A program made the position numbers and the translations under genes. The notes beneath the pieces are model-generated. The model did not search any database. It saw only the letters and a list, made by a program, of their open reading frames with translations, and was not told where the DNA came from. Shown here one piece after another: positions 33,738-42,732 of a stretch of 64,000 bases of DNA. The DNA is from Serinicoccus profundi. GTDB lineage: Bacteria > Actinomycetota > Actinomycetes > Actinomycetales > Dermatophilaceae. Position 1 is the stretch's first letter. The number at the start of each line of letters is the position of its first letter. The stretch is from positions 2,294,001 through 2,358,000 of the forward strand of contig NZ_CP042862.1 of assembly GCF_008001015.1 (NCBI RefSeq). Reading direction: 5' to 3'.

Positions 33738-34289
33738 GGCCGCCACGAGCATCTCCCGCTCGACGACCTTGATCCGCTCGTGCAGGCTCTCCTGGGTGTC
33801 CCCCGGGAGCACATTCACGGCGCGCTGGGCCAGGATCGGCCCGGTGTCGACGCCGGCGTCCACCTCGTGCAGCGTGCACCCGGTGACCCGCACGCCGTGC
33901 GCGAGGGCGTCGCGGACGGCATGGGCGCCAGGAAAGGCGGGCAGGAGGGCGGGGTGGGTGTTGACCACGCGGTGCGACCCCAGGACGGCGGGGCCGAGGA
34001 TCTTCATGAACCCCGCGCTGAGCACGAGATCGGGGTCGTGCGCGTCGATCCGGGCGGCCAGCGCGGCGTCCCAGGCGCTGCGGTCCGGGTGGGCCGAGAC
34101 CGGCTCGACGAAGGTCGGTATGCCGCGGCGCCGGGCCCGCTCCAGCCCCTCGATCCCCTCCCGGTCGGCGCCCACGGCGACGACGTCGACGGCATACCCG
34201 GGATCGGTGCAGGCCTGCAGCACCGCCTCGAGGAGCGTGCCCGACCCGGATACGAGGGCCAGCACGCGGGCAGCTCGGGGCTCGGTCAC
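33696..34289 (-). CDS. purN: Phosphoribosylglycinamide formyltransferase (folate-dependent)
   Basis: 197 residues; transfers formyl from 10-formyl-THF to GAR. The phosphate loop is VLALVSGSGTLLEAVL, the catalytic segment is VNTHPALLPAFPGAHAV (Asn/His) and the Asp is in HEVDAGVDTGPI. The GTG start at 34289 follows a TAGGCT box by seven bases. PurN and PurH are usually adjacent and in one operon; here a methyltransferase gene in the opposite direction separates them, so they have separate promoters. Confidence 0.95.
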   Translation of the reverse strand: MTEPRAARVLALVSGSGTLLEAVLQACTDPGYAVDVVAVGADREGIEGLERARRRGIPTFVEPVSAHPDRSAWDAALAARIDAHDPDLVLSAGFMKILGPAVLGSHRVVNTHPALLPAFPGAHAVRDALAHGVRVTGCTLHEVDAGVDTGPILAQRAVNVLPGDTQESLHERIKVVEREMLVAALPGLARVHPLDEA

Positions 34290-34323
34290 GCGCGTCAGCC
34301 TACGGCGCAGCCGCCGGGCCGCC

Positions 34324-35622
34324 TCAGAGCCGTCGCCGGCTGAGGTGCAGCGCGGTCACGACGAGCACCCCACCCGCGGCCAGCTCCAGCAGGAGCGTCC
34401 CCGCGACCCGCCACGGCTCGACGCCGACCGTGCCGAGCAGCCCGGGGGTGAGCCCGCCCGTGGCGAGCCACGACAGGACGAGGACGACGAGGGCGACGGC
34501 GAGGCAGGACGCCAGCATGATCTGCGCCTTGGTCCACCAAGACGCCAGCCGGGAGGCCGAGCCGACGGCGCGGTAGCCCAGCCACCCCCCGGCGACGAGC
34601 GGCACCAGGGCCAGGGCCCACATCCCCGGAGGCATGGCGCCCGGCTCGGGCAGGGCACCCAGGACCGGCAGCACCGGCAGGTCGCCGGCCGTCGTCTCCT
34701 GCCAGCCCACGTGGACGGTCCCTACCGTGACCCCGGAGCCGGTCATCCACCCCAGCGCCCACACCATGAGGTTGGGCAGGGCCAGCAGCTGGCCCACGGT
34801 GAGCAGCCCGGTGCCGACCACCCCGGCGTCGAGGGAGCCGTAGAGCGTCATGATCCGCTCCCCGCGGAGCAGCAGCAGGCCGAGCACGAGGAGGAAGGCC
34901 ACCGCCACCAGCCCGACGAGGACCTCGAGCACCGGCGGCAGCGCGCGGCGCACGAGGACGGGGGTGCGGGCCTCGAGGAAGGCCAGACCGGCCCCCACGG
35001 TGGGGTGCTCCTCGCGCTGGTGCTCCCCCCACCAGACGAGGCCGAGCGCGACGAGCGGCACGAGGACCGCACCGGGCACGAGGGTCGCCAGCCGCACCGG
35101 CGCGAGCCCGAAGCTCGCGGTGTGCGCCACGAGCAGACCGGTCACGAGATAGCCGAGCACGAAGGCGGTGCCGTCCGAGCCCCCGAGCGCGCTCCACGCG
35201 GTCCGCCAGCCCCCGATCCGCGGCACCCGGGCGGTGACCTGGTGGCGGCTGAGGACCACCTGGCGCGCGGCATACCAGCACACGGCGAGGAAGAGGGCGG
35301 TGAGCAGCAGCGGGGCGAGCACGAGGTCGGCGGCCGGCGTGCTCACGCTGGCCCGGTGGGCGAGCGCCCAGACGTCGACGCCGACCCCTACGGTCTGCCA
35401 GAAGGTCGCGGTGCTGCGCTCCTCGACGATCCAGGCCAGCGCGGTCGGCAGCACCACGACCAGCAGGCCCAGCAGGACGCACACGACGCCGGCGAGGCCG
35501 GCCCCGAGCAGCTCCCCGAGCCGTCGGATGGTCAGGACGGGCCCCCGCCCGGGCACGCCCTCGCGTGCCGCCTCGGGTGACCCTCTGCCGCTGGTCCGCT
35601 CCACCACAGTCATCCCCACCAT
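34324..35622 (-). CDS. DUF6350 multi-pass membrane protein
   Basis: 432 residues with ten to twelve hydrophobic segments. The family hallmark NLMVWALGWMTGSGVTVGT is at about residue 290. Starts at ATG 35622 (MVGMTVVERTSG) or ATG 35613. The position between sucD and purN is conserved in actinobacteria, where the protein has no known function; it looks like a transporter or polymerase-like membrane protein. No signal for translational coupling to sucD: a stem-loop lies between. Confidence 0.85.
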   Translation of the reverse strand: MVGMTVVERTSGRGSPEAAREGVPGRGPVLTIRRLGELLGAGLAGVVCVLLGLLVVVLPTALAWIVEERSTATFWQTVGVGVDVWALAHRASVSTPAADLVLAPLLLTALFLAVCWYAARQVVLSRHQVTARVPRIGGWRTAWSALGGSDGTAFVLGYLVTGLLVAHTASFGLAPVRLATLVPGAVLVPLVALGLVWWGEHQREEHPTVGAGLAFLEARTPVLVRRALPPVLEVLVGLVAVAFLLVLGLLLLRGERIMTLYGSLDAGVVGTGLLTVGQLLALPNLMVWALGWMTGSGVTVGTVHVGWQETTAGDLPVLPVLGALPEPGAMPPGMWALALVPLVAGGWLGYRAVGSASRLASWWTKAQIMLASCLAVALVVLVLSWLATGGLTPGLLGTVGVEPWRVAGTLLLELAAGGVLVVTALHLSRRRL

Positions 35623-35658
35623 GGTCGGGGACGCGCGGCGATGAGGTCGGGAGGCGCG

Positions 35659-35698
35659 CCGACCCGGCCGCCTCGCAGCTGGAGGACGACCGGGTCGG
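35659..35698. terminator. Stem-loop downstream of sucD
   Basis: CCGACCCGG (35659-35667) pairs with CCGGGTCGG (35690-35698), with a smaller CCTC/GAGG pair inside. It lies about 20 bases past the sucD stop on the minus strand and before the DUF6350 start region. No U tract. Confidence 0.5.
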
Positions 35699-35718
35699 GT
35701 GGTGCGGGTGGAGTCGGG

Positions 35719-36609
35719 TCAGCCGAGTCCGGCGATGATCTCCCGCATGAGCTCGGCGGTCTCCGACGGCGTCTTGCCGACCTTGACCCCGGCGGCCTCG
35801 AGGGCCTCCTTCTTGGCCTGCGCGGTGCCGGAGGAACCGGAGACGATGGCGCCGGCGTGGCCCATCGTCTTGCCCTCCGGTGCCGTGAAGCCGGCGACGT
35901 AGCCGACGACCGGCTTGGTGACGTTGTCCTTGATGAAGGCCGCGGCCCGCTCCTCGGCGTCGCCACCGATCTCGCCGATCATGACGATGGCGTCGGTGTC
36001 CGGGTCGTCCTGGAAGGCCTGCAGGCAGTCGATGTGGGTGGTGCCGATGATCGGGTCGCCGCCGATGCCGACCGCGGTGGAGAAGCCGATCTCGCGCAGC
36101 TCGTACATCATCTGGTAGGTCAGCGTGCCCGACTTGGACACCAGACCGATGCGGCCCGGCCCGGTGATGTCGGCGGGGATGATGCCGGCGTTGGACTGCT
36201 CGGGGCTGATGAGGCCGGGGCAGTTGGGGCCGATGATGCGGGTCGTGCCGGTCTTCTGCGCGTAGGCGAAGAACTCGGCGGTGTCCTGCACGGGGACGCC
36301 CTCGGTGATGACGACGGCCAGCGGCATGCCCGCGTCGACCGCCTCGACGACGGCGGCCTTGGTGAAGGCCGGCGGGACGAACAGCACCGACACGTCGGCG
36401 CCGGTGGCCTCCATCGCCTCGGCGACGGAGCCGAAGACCGGCACCTGCACGCCGTCCTCGAAGTCGACGGTGGTGCCCGCCTTGCGCGGGTTGACGCCGC
36501 CGACGATCTTCGTGCCGGAGCGCAGCATCCGCTGGGTGTGCTTCATCCCCTCGGAGCCGGTCATGCCCTGCACGATGACCGTGGAGTCGTGGTTGAGAAA
36601 GATCGCCAT
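35719..36609 (-). CDS. sucD: Succinyl-CoA synthetase alpha subunit
   Basis: 296 residues. Forms succinyl-CoA/succinate with the beta subunit in the TCA cycle. The CoA-binding N-terminal fold begins [19 protein letters not shown]; the phosphorylated histidine lies in GHAGAIVSG, and GPNCPG is the CoA loop. ATG 36609 is the start. It follows sucC by 41 bases, in the usual sucC-sucD order, and ends before a stem-loop. Confidence 0.97.
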   Translation of the reverse strand: MAIFLNHDSTVIVQGMTGSEGMKHTQRMLRSGTKIVGGVNPRKAGTTVDFEDGVQVPVFGSVAEAMEATGADVSVLFVPPAFTKAAVVEAVDAGMPLAVVITEGVPVQDTAEFFAYAQKTGTTRIIGPNCPGLISPEQSNAGIIPADITGPGRIGLVSKSGTLTYQMMYELREIGFSTAVGIGGDPIIGTTHIDCLQAFQDDPDTDAIVMIGEIGGDAEERAAAFIKDNVTKPVVGYVAGFTAPEGKTMGHAGAIVSGSSGTAQAKKEALEAAGVKVGKTPSETAELMREIIAGLG

Positions 36610-36650
36610 AGTGGTCTCTTCGTTCCTTCGGTATGTCGTGTCGTCAGGGG

Positions 36651-37832
36651 TCAGTTCGCGGCCAGCTCGGCGGCCCTGCGGGCGGCGCCGTCCATGGTCT
36701 CCTCGATGGTCACCAGCGGGTGGGCGGCGTCGGCGAGGATCTGCCGGCCCTCCACCACGTTGTTGCCGTCGAGACGGACGACGAGCGGCTTGGTGGCCTC
36801 GTCGCCGAGGATCTCCAGCGCCTTGACAATGCCCTTGGCGACCTCGTCGCAGGCGGTGATGCCGCCGAAGACGTTGACGAAGACCGACTTCACCTGCTCG
36901 TCGCCCAGGATGACGTCCAGGCCGTTGGACATCACCTCGGCGGAGGCACCGCCGCCGATGTCGAGGAAGTTGGCGGGCTTGGCCACCCCTGCGGTGTGGT
37001 CCTCACCGGCATAGGCCACCACGTCGAGGGTCGACATGACCAGGCCCGCGCCGTTGCCGATGATGCCGACGTTGCCGTCCAGCTTGACGTAGTTGAGGCC
37101 CATTCCCTTGGCCTTGGCCTCCAGGGGGTCCGCGGCGTCCTTGTCGGCCAGCGCCGCGTGGTCCTCGTGCCGGAAGTCGGCGTTGTCGTCGAGGGTGACC
37201 TTGCCGTCGAGGGCCAGCACCTGGCCGTCCTCGGTCTTGACCATCGGGTTGACCTCGACGAGCGTGGCGTCCTCGCCCTTGTAGACGTCCCACAGGCGGA
37301 CGAGTGCGGGCGCGATCGCGTCGACGTCGCCGCCCTCGAAGCCGGCCTGCTCGAGGATCTCCCGGGCCTTGGCGTCGTCGATGCCGGTGCCCGCGTCGAC
37401 CGCGACCCGGGCCAGTGCCTCGGGGCGCTCCTCGGCGAGGGTCTCGATGTCCATACCGCCCTCCTTGCTGCACATCGCGAGCAGCGAGCGGTTGGTGCGG
37501 TCCAGCAGCAGTGAGAAGTAGTACTCCTCGGCGATCTTGGCTCCCTGGGCGATCATCACCGCGCCCACGGTGTGGCCCTTGATGTCCATGCCGAGGATCT
37601 GCCCGGCGGCGTCCACGGCCTCCTGCGGGCTCTTGGCTAGCTTGACTCCCCCGGCCTTGCCGCGACCACCGACCTTGACCTGCGCCTTGACGACGACGAC
37701 CCCGCCGCTGTCGGCGCCGACGCGCTCGGCCGTCGGGCCGGCGTCGGCGGCCTCGGTCACGACCTCCGCGGCCAGCACGGGGACCCCGTGCTTCTCGAAG
37801 AGGTCTCGTGCCTGGTACTCGAACAGATCCAC
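36651..37832 (-). CDS. sucC: Succinyl-CoA synthetase beta subunit
   Basis: 393 residues from GTG 37832 ([16 protein letters not shown]), the normal SucC N-terminus; the longer frame upstream runs into repeat DNA and is rejected. ATP-grasp nucleotide site with [18 protein letters not shown], metal residues in [12 protein letters not shown] and the CoA-ligase half with [15 protein letters not shown] and [13 protein letters not shown]-type loops ([13 protein letters not shown] here). The ribosome binding site is weak (ACGGGAAC). Operon partner: sucD. Confidence 0.95.
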   Translation of the reverse strand: MDLFEYQARDLFEKHGVPVLAAEVVTEAADAGPTAERVGADSGGVVVVKAQVKVGGRGKAGGVKLAKSPQEAVDAAGQILGMDIKGHTVGAVMIAQGAKIAEEYYFSLLLDRTNRSLLAMCSKEGGMDIETLAEERPEALARVAVDAGTGIDDAKAREILEQAGFEGGDVDAIAPALVRLWDVYKGEDATLVEVNPMVKTEDGQVLALDGKVTLDDNADFRHEDHAALADKDAADPLEAKAKGMGLNYVKLDGNVGIIGNGAGLVMSTLDVVAYAGEDHTAGVAKPANFLDIGGGASAEVMSNGLDVILGDEQVKSVFVNVFGGITACDEVAKGIVKALEILGDEATKPLVVRLDGNNVVEGRQILADAAHPLVTIEETMDGAARRAAELAAN

Positions 37833-37991
37833 AGTTGCGGTTCCCGTCTGTCGAAGGTGGCCGGAGGTGCTCCGGTATGCCGGTGGTCGCCGCACGACCT
37901 CGCAGCAGCTGCGCCGTCGACGGCCCCTGGGTCGCAGACTATCGCAGCCCGCTCCGCCCGCTCCGCCGCCCACCTGGCGCCCGGATCGGAA

Positions 37992-38095
37992 CCTGAGCAA
38001 GCTGAGCCGGCACGATGCACCATGGCCATGGTGTCCCGTGCGGACTCGGCTTGCCCAGGTTGCCCAGCAGCGGACTCGGCGTGCTCAGGTTGGCC
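37992..38095. repeat. Foldback plus 30-bp direct repeat between pcrA and sucC
   Basis: The core CACCATGGCCATGGTG (38018-38033) is a perfect 16-bp palindrome, extended by GCACG/CGTGC and then by imperfect arms (CCTGAGCAAGCTGAGCCGGC near 37992 against CGGACTCGGCTTGCCCAGG near 38041-38059). The right arm is repeated 30 bases downstream (38040-38065 and 38070-38095), so one sequence is present once inverted and twice direct. It lies 3' of pcrA and 5' of sucC within a 288-base gene-free stretch and can act as pcrA's terminator. Confidence 0.75.
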
Positions 38096-38120
38096 GGCGA
38101 CATCGGCTGCCGCCTGGCGC

Positions 38121-40682
38121 TCAGAGCCGGACGAGGGGCGCGACCCGGAGCAGGAGCCGCTTGAGGCCGGCCTCGCCGAAGTCGACGTGGGCCATCGTGT
38201 GCTTGCCGGTGCCCTCCACGAGGACGACGGTGCCCATCCCGAAGGTGTCGTGGCTGACCTTGTCGCCGGCCGCCAGCCCGGCCAGCTCGGCCTCCTGCTC
38301 AGGGGTGCGGTCGCGCTTGGGGGCGCTGCCCTTGGGGTCCAGGCGCACCGCCGCGGGCCGACCGCCGCCCCAGCCGCGACCTCCACCGGCCTCGCCGTCG
38401 CGAGATCCGGCATACCCGCCGGACCAGCTCAGCCCCATACCCTCGGCCGCGGAGCGGCGTCCGGTCATGCTCATCCGGTCGGCGTCGGTGCGCTCCCACG
38501 TCACCAGGTCCTCGGGGATCTCGTCGAGGAAGCGGGAGGCCGGGAACCACTGCGGGGCGCCGAAGGCCGCCCGGCTCCCGGCCCGCGAGAGGTGCAGCTG
38601 CTCGCGGGCCCGGGTGATCCCGACGTAGGCGAGGCGGCGCTCCTCCTCGAGCTCGGCCGGGTCATCGAGGCTGCGCTGGTGCGGGAAGGTGCCGTCCTCG
38701 AGTCCGGTGAGGAAGACGACGGGGAACTCCAACCCCTTGGCGGTATGCAGCGTCATGAGGGTTACGACCCCCTGGTCGGGGGCGTCGGACCCGTCGGCGG
38801 CACCCTCGGGGATCTGGTCGGCGTCGGCGACGAGCGAGACCTGCTCGAGGAAGTCGACGAGCCCGCCCTCGGGGTAGTTGTCGTCGAACTCCCGGGCGAC
38901 GGTGACCAGCTCGGTGAGGTTCTCGACCCGGGTCTCGTCCTGCGGGTCGTGGCTGGCACGCAGCTCGGCGAGGTAGCCCGTCCGGTCGAGGATGGCCTCG
39001 ATGAGGTCGCCGATGCCGGTGTCGTCGGCCGCGGCGAGGTCGCCCAGCTCCTCGAGCAGCGTGGTGAAGCCGGTGATGGCGGCGACCGACCGCGAGGCGA
39101 TGCCGGGGGCGTCCCCCGACCGGCCGAGGGCCGCCACGAAGGGGATCCGCTCGCGCTCGGCGAGCGAGGTCACGGCCGCGACGGCGCGGTCGCCGATGCC
39201 CCGCTTGGGGGTGTTGAGGATGCGGCGCAGGTTGACGTCGTCGGCCGGGTTGGCGATGACCCGGAGGTAGGCCAGGGCGTCCTTGATCTCCCGGCGCTCG
39301 TAGAAGCGGGTGCCGCCGACGACCTTGTAGGGCAGCCCGGTGCGGACGAGCACCTCCTCCAGGGCGCGGGACTGCGCGTTGGTGCGGTAGAACACCGCGA
39401 CGTCACCGGGCCGGACCCCGCGCTCGTCGGCGAGCTCGTCGATCCGGCGGGCGACGAAGGAGGCCTCGTCGTGCTCGCTGTCGGCGACGTAGCCGATGAT
39501 CCTCTGCCCCTGGCCCGCATCGGTCCACAGCCGCTTGTCCCGCCGCTGCGGGTTGCGGGCGATGACGGCGTTGGCCGCCGACAGGATCGTCGCGGTGGAG
39601 CGGTAGTTCTGCTCGAGCAGGATGGTCCGCGCCTGCGGGTAGTCCTCCTCGAACTCGACGATGTTGCGGATCGTGGCCCCGCGGAAGGCGTAGATGGACT
39701 GGTCGGCGTCGCCGACGACGCACAATTCGGCCGGTGGCAGCGCCCGCGTGCCGCCGTCGACGATGTCGCCCTCGTATCCCACGAGCTCACGCACCAGGGC
39801 GTACTGCGCGTGGTTGGTGTCCTGGTACTCGTCCACCATGACGTGCCGGAACCGGCGCCGGTAGTGCTCGCGCACCGCCGGGAAGGCGCGGAGCAGGTGC
39901 ACCGTGGTGGAGATGATGTCGTCGAAGTCGAGGGCGTTGGCAGCCCGCAGACGCCGTTGGTACATCGTGTAGGCCTCGGAGACCTTGGCCTCGTAGCTGT
40001 TGCTGCCGACGGTCGCCGCGAAGGCCTCCTCGTCGATGAGCTCGTTCTTGGCCGAGGAGACCTTGGCGAGGAAGGCGCGCGCCGGGTAGCGCTTGGGGTC
40101 CAGGTCGAGGTCGCGGATGACCAGCCCCATGAGCCGCTGGCTGTCGGCGGCGTCGTAGATGGAGAAGGAGCTCTTCAGCCCCGCGGTCTGCGCCTCCCGG
40201 CGCAGGATCCGCACGCAGGCGGAGTGGAAGGTCGAGACCCACATGGCCTTGGCCCGGGGGCCGACCAGCGCCTCGACCCGCTCGCGCATCTCGGCGGCGG
40301 CCTTGTTGGTGAAGGTGATCGCGAGGATCTGCCCGGGGTGCACGTGGCGCTCGGCCAGGAGGTAGGCGATCCGGTGGGTGAGCACCCGCGTCTTACCCGA
40401 CCCCGCGCCCGCCACGATGAGCAGCGGGCTGCCCTCGTGGCGCACGGCCTGCGCCTGCGGCTCGTTGAGGCCGGCGAGCAGCTCCGCCCCGGAGGGCCCG
40501 GAGTGCTCCCGCCGCGCCGCCCGACCCGCCGGTGGCGCGTCACCGGAGACCGCCCAGGCGGGCACCCCGCGGTCGTCGACGGACCCGCCGCCGGGACGGG
40601 CGTCCGCATGCCCGCTGGCTGCGTCGGCGCTCATCGAGGGCACGGGTTCGTCGAAGGGAAGGTGGTCGAACAAGCCGCTCAT
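38121..40682 (-). CDS. pcrA: ATP-dependent DNA helicase PcrA/UvrD
   Basis: 853 residues. SF1A helicase in repair and replication restart. Motifs in order: I AGAGSGKTRVLTHR, II VDEYQDTNH, III GDADQSIYAFRGA, IV ILLEQNYRS, V TLHTAKGLEFPVVF, VI VGITRARE. The first 75 residues are a variable Pro/Gly tail. ATG 40682 follows a TAGGAT box by eight bases. The Gly/Arg-rich stretch near the end and a C-terminal Tudor-like barrel (KVSHDTFGMGTVVLVEG) are typical of PcrA. Confidence 0.95.
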   Translation of the reverse strand: MSGLFDHLPFDEPVPSMSADAASGHADARPGGGSVDDRGVPAWAVSGDAPPAGRAARREHSGPSGAELLAGLNEPQAQAVRHEGSPLLIVAGAGSGKTRVLTHRIAYLLAERHVHPGQILAITFTNKAAAEMRERVEALVGPRAKAMWVSTFHSACVRILRREAQTAGLKSSFSIYDAADSQRLMGLVIRDLDLDPKRYPARAFLAKVSSAKNELIDEEAFAATVGSNSYEAKVSEAYTMYQRRLRAANALDFDDIISTTVHLLRAFPAVREHYRRRFRHVMVDEYQDTNHAQYALVRELVGYEGDIVDGGTRALPPAELCVVGDADQSIYAFRGATIRNIVEFEEDYPQARTILLEQNYRSTATILSAANAVIARNPQRRDKRLWTDAGQGQRIIGYVADSEHDEASFVARRIDELADERGVRPGDVAVFYRTNAQSRALEEVLVRTGLPYKVVGGTRFYERREIKDALAYLRVIANPADDVNLRRILNTPKRGIGDRAVAAVTSLAERERIPFVAALGRSGDAPGIASRSVAAITGFTTLLEELGDLAAADDTGIGDLIEAILDRTGYLAELRASHDPQDETRVENLTELVTVAREFDDNYPEGGLVDFLEQVSLVADADQIPEGAADGSDAPDQGVVTLMTLHTAKGLEFPVVFLTGLEDGTFPHQRSLDDPAELEEERRLAYVGITRAREQLHLSRAGSRAAFGAPQWFPASRFLDEIPEDLVTWERTDADRMSMTGRRSAAEGMGLSWSGGYAGSRDGEAGGGRGWGGGRPAAVRLDPKGSAPKRDRTPEQEAELAGLAAGDKVSHDTFGMGTVVLVEGTGKHTMAHVDFGEAGLKRLLLRVAPLVRL

Positions 40683-40756
40683 CGAGGCCCATCCTAGGCA
40701 GCAGGACCGACGTGCCCACCCAGGTCGTCCACACCCCCGCCCCCTACCCTGGGAGC

Positions 40757-40801
40757 GTGACCCTCCGTCTCCCCGTGACCGGCGCCCCTCATGACGACTG
40801 A
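40757..40801 (+). CDS. Possible 14-residue leader peptide
   Basis: GTG 40757 lies six bases after TACCCT and opens a 14-codon frame (MTLRLPVTGAPHDD) whose stop overlaps the next gene's ATG at 40791 by several bases. If the -10 is used, the mRNA would begin at this GTG, so the small frame would be translated first and could couple to the membrane protein. No codon or homology support. Confidence 0.3.
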   Translation: MTLRLPVTGAPHDD

Positions 40802-41186
40802 CTCCTCCGCATACCTCGACCTGCCAACGCTCGTGCTGCTGGTCGGCGGGATGGTCATCGCCGTCGTGGCCCTGGTCGCGGGCCTCAACGGCCGGGCGCC
40901 CGGGCGGGTGACGATCGGGCTCACCCTGCTCCTGCAGGCCGGTGTCGTGGCCTACTGCGGCAGCTATCTCGGGCGCCAGATCGGCGGTGCCTCACCGGTC
41001 GGGCCGGGCTGGGAGCTGTGGGCCTACCTCGTGACCATCCTGCTGCTGCCCGCCCTCGCGCTGGTCTGGGCGCAGCAGGAGCCCACCCGCTGGAGCACCT
41101 TCGTGCTCGCGGTCGCGGCCTTCACGGTGGCGGTGATGGGCGCCCGCACCGCCCAGATCTGGTACGGCCTCGGGACCCTGTCGTGA
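40791..41186 (+). CDS. Small membrane protein, first of a three-gene unit
   Basis: 131 residues, four hydrophobic helices (LVLLVGGMVIAVVALVAGL, IGLTLLLQAGVVAYCGSYL, WAYLVTILLLPALALVWA, TFVLAVAAFTVAVMGA). Not recognised beyond a general likeness to actinobacterial hypothetical membrane proteins of this size. Its stop (TGA) overlaps the GTG of the next gene, so production is coupled. It is divergent from pcrA. Confidence 0.72.
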   Translation: MTTDSSAYLDLPTLVLLVGGMVIAVVALVAGLNGRAPGRVTIGLTLLLQAGVVAYCGSYLGRQIGGASPVGPGWELWAYLVTILLLPALALVWAQQEPTRWSTFVLAVAAFTVAVMGARTAQIWYGLGTLS

Positions 41187-41662
41187 GGCGCCCCACGGCC
41201 GATGCCGGGGACCGGCGCCACGGACCGGGCCGGGTCATCCTCGCGCTCTACCTCGTCTTCGTCATCGGGACGGTGTCGCGCTCCGCGGCGCAGATCTCCA
41301 CCCGCTTCGAGGAGGCGCCGCTGGCCTACACCCTCTCCGCGGTCGCGGCCGTCGTGTATGTCGTGGCCCTGGTCTCCCTCTCGATGCGGGGCCGACGGGC
41401 ATGGTGGGTGAGCCTGGTCGCGCTGTCGGTCGAGCTCGCCGGGGTGCTGGTCGTCGGCACGTGGAGCTACCTCGCCCCGGAGATGTTCCCGGACGCCACC
41501 GTCTGGAGCCACTTCGGGCAGGGCTACCTCTTCATCCCCCTCGTCCTGCCCGTCGCCGGGCTGTGGTGGCTCCTCTCCGACCGGGGGGCGCGGGCCGGCG
41601 CCGGCCGCGCCGACGCCGCCCGCCCGGCGAGCGGCCGGGGCGGGCTCCGGGAGCGCGCGTGA
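41183..41662 (+). CDS. Small membrane protein, second of a three-gene unit
   Basis: 159 residues from GTG 41183, overlapping the previous stop by four bases. Four hydrophobic segments and an Arg/Ala/Gly-rich end. The segment VSRSAAQISTRFEEAPLAYTLSA followed by VYVVALVSLSMRG is visible but has no known function. The stop overlaps the GTG of the LPG synthase-like gene, so the trio is one operon. Confidence 0.72.
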   Translation: MRRPTADAGDRRHGPGRVILALYLVFVIGTVSRSAAQISTRFEEAPLAYTLSAVAAVVYVVALVSLSMRGRRAWWVSLVALSVELAGVLVVGTWSYLAPEMFPDATVWSHFGQGYLFIPLVLPVAGLWWLLSDRGARAGAGRADAARPASGRGGLRERA

Positions 41663-42732
41663 GCGAGACCGACCACGAGCCGACGCTGCGCCGCCTCACG
41701 TGGCGGGACGCGGCGGGGTCCGCCGTCGGGACCACCGTGGCCGCCCTGCTCATCGCCTTCGGCCTGCCCCACTTCCTCGACACCTCCTGGGCGCAGATCG
41801 GCACCCAGCTCGGGCGGGTCCGCCCGGGGACAGCCCTCATCATGGGAGGCCTGCTCCTCGCCGGGCTCTTCAGCTACACCTGGGTGCTCATCGGGTCGCT
41901 GCCCGGCCTCGGGCACGTGCAGGCGCTCAAGGTCAACGCCGTGTCGGCGACCGCCGCCAACCTCCTGCCCCTGGGCGGCGCCGTCGGGGTCGGCCTCCTG
42001 GTCCTCATGCTCCGCTCCTGGGGGTTCGCCAAGCGCGCGATCTCCTCCAGCGTGCTCGTCACCGGGCTGTGGAACGTCCTGGCCCGGGTGGCCCTGCCCG
42101 TCGTGGGGTGCCTCGTCCTCGTGGCCGGCCCCATCGACGCCCCCGACGTCGTGGTGCGGGGCGGCTGGGTCGCGGTCGTCCTGGGGACCACCCTGGTGGC
42201 CCTCACCAGCCTCGTCGTGCTCTCCGACCGGGTGGGGGACGCGCTGACCGCGCTGGTCCGGCCCGTGCTGTCACGGACCGGGGTGCTCGGTGGACCCCGC
42301 CGTCGGGTCGACCTGCTGCTCACCGACCAGCGGCGCCGGGTGGCCGGGATCGTGCGCACCGGCGGGCTGATGATGACCGTCGGCATGGCCGGTCAGTTCG
42401 TCCTGCTCTTCGGGCTCTACTGGTATGCCGCCCGCGTCGTCGGACTGGACGTCCCCCTCGCCGAGCTGGTCTGCGCCTACACCTTCCGGCAGTTCCTCAC
42501 CGTGATCGCGGTGACCCCGGGGGGTCTCGGGGTCACCGAGGTCGGCACGGCGGGACTCCTGGTGCTCCTGGGCGGCGAGCCCGGGGCGGCCTCGGCGACC
42601 GCGCTGCTCTACGCGATCTACGCCCACGTCGTGGTCGTGCCGTTCGGGCTGGCCGCCGCGGCCGCGTGGTGGTTCGGCCCGTCGCGGCCCGGCCGGTCGG
42701 CGGCTCAGGAACCGAGCAGCCTGCGCACCTGA
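41659..42732 (+). CDS. LPG synthase-type flippase domain membrane protein
   Basis: 357 residues from GTG 41659, about eight membrane helices. It matches the lysylphosphatidylglycerol synthetase transmembrane family (UPF0104): VNAVSATAANLLPLGGAVGVGL is the characteristic helix and TPGGLGVTEVGTAGLL the second conserved one. The cytosolic aminoacyl-transferase domain of MprF is absent, so it is likely a flippase or glycolipid transporter rather than a synthase. Its 3' end overlaps gatD on the other strand by 28 bases. Confidence 0.85.
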   Translation: MSETDHEPTLRRLTWRDAAGSAVGTTVAALLIAFGLPHFLDTSWAQIGTQLGRVRPGTALIMGGLLLAGLFSYTWVLIGSLPGLGHVQALKVNAVSATAANLLPLGGAVGVGLLVLMLRSWGFAKRAISSSVLVTGLWNVLARVALPVVGCLVLVAGPIDAPDVVVRGGWVAVVLGTTLVALTSLVVLSDRVGDALTALVRPVLSRTGVLGGPRRRVDLLLTDQRRRVAGIVRTGGLMMTVGMAGQFVLLFGLYWYAARVVGLDVPLAELVCAYTFRQFLTVIAVTPGGLGVTEVGTAGLLVLLGGEPGAASATALLYAIYAHVVVVPFGLAAAAAWWFGPSRPGRSAAQEPSSLRT

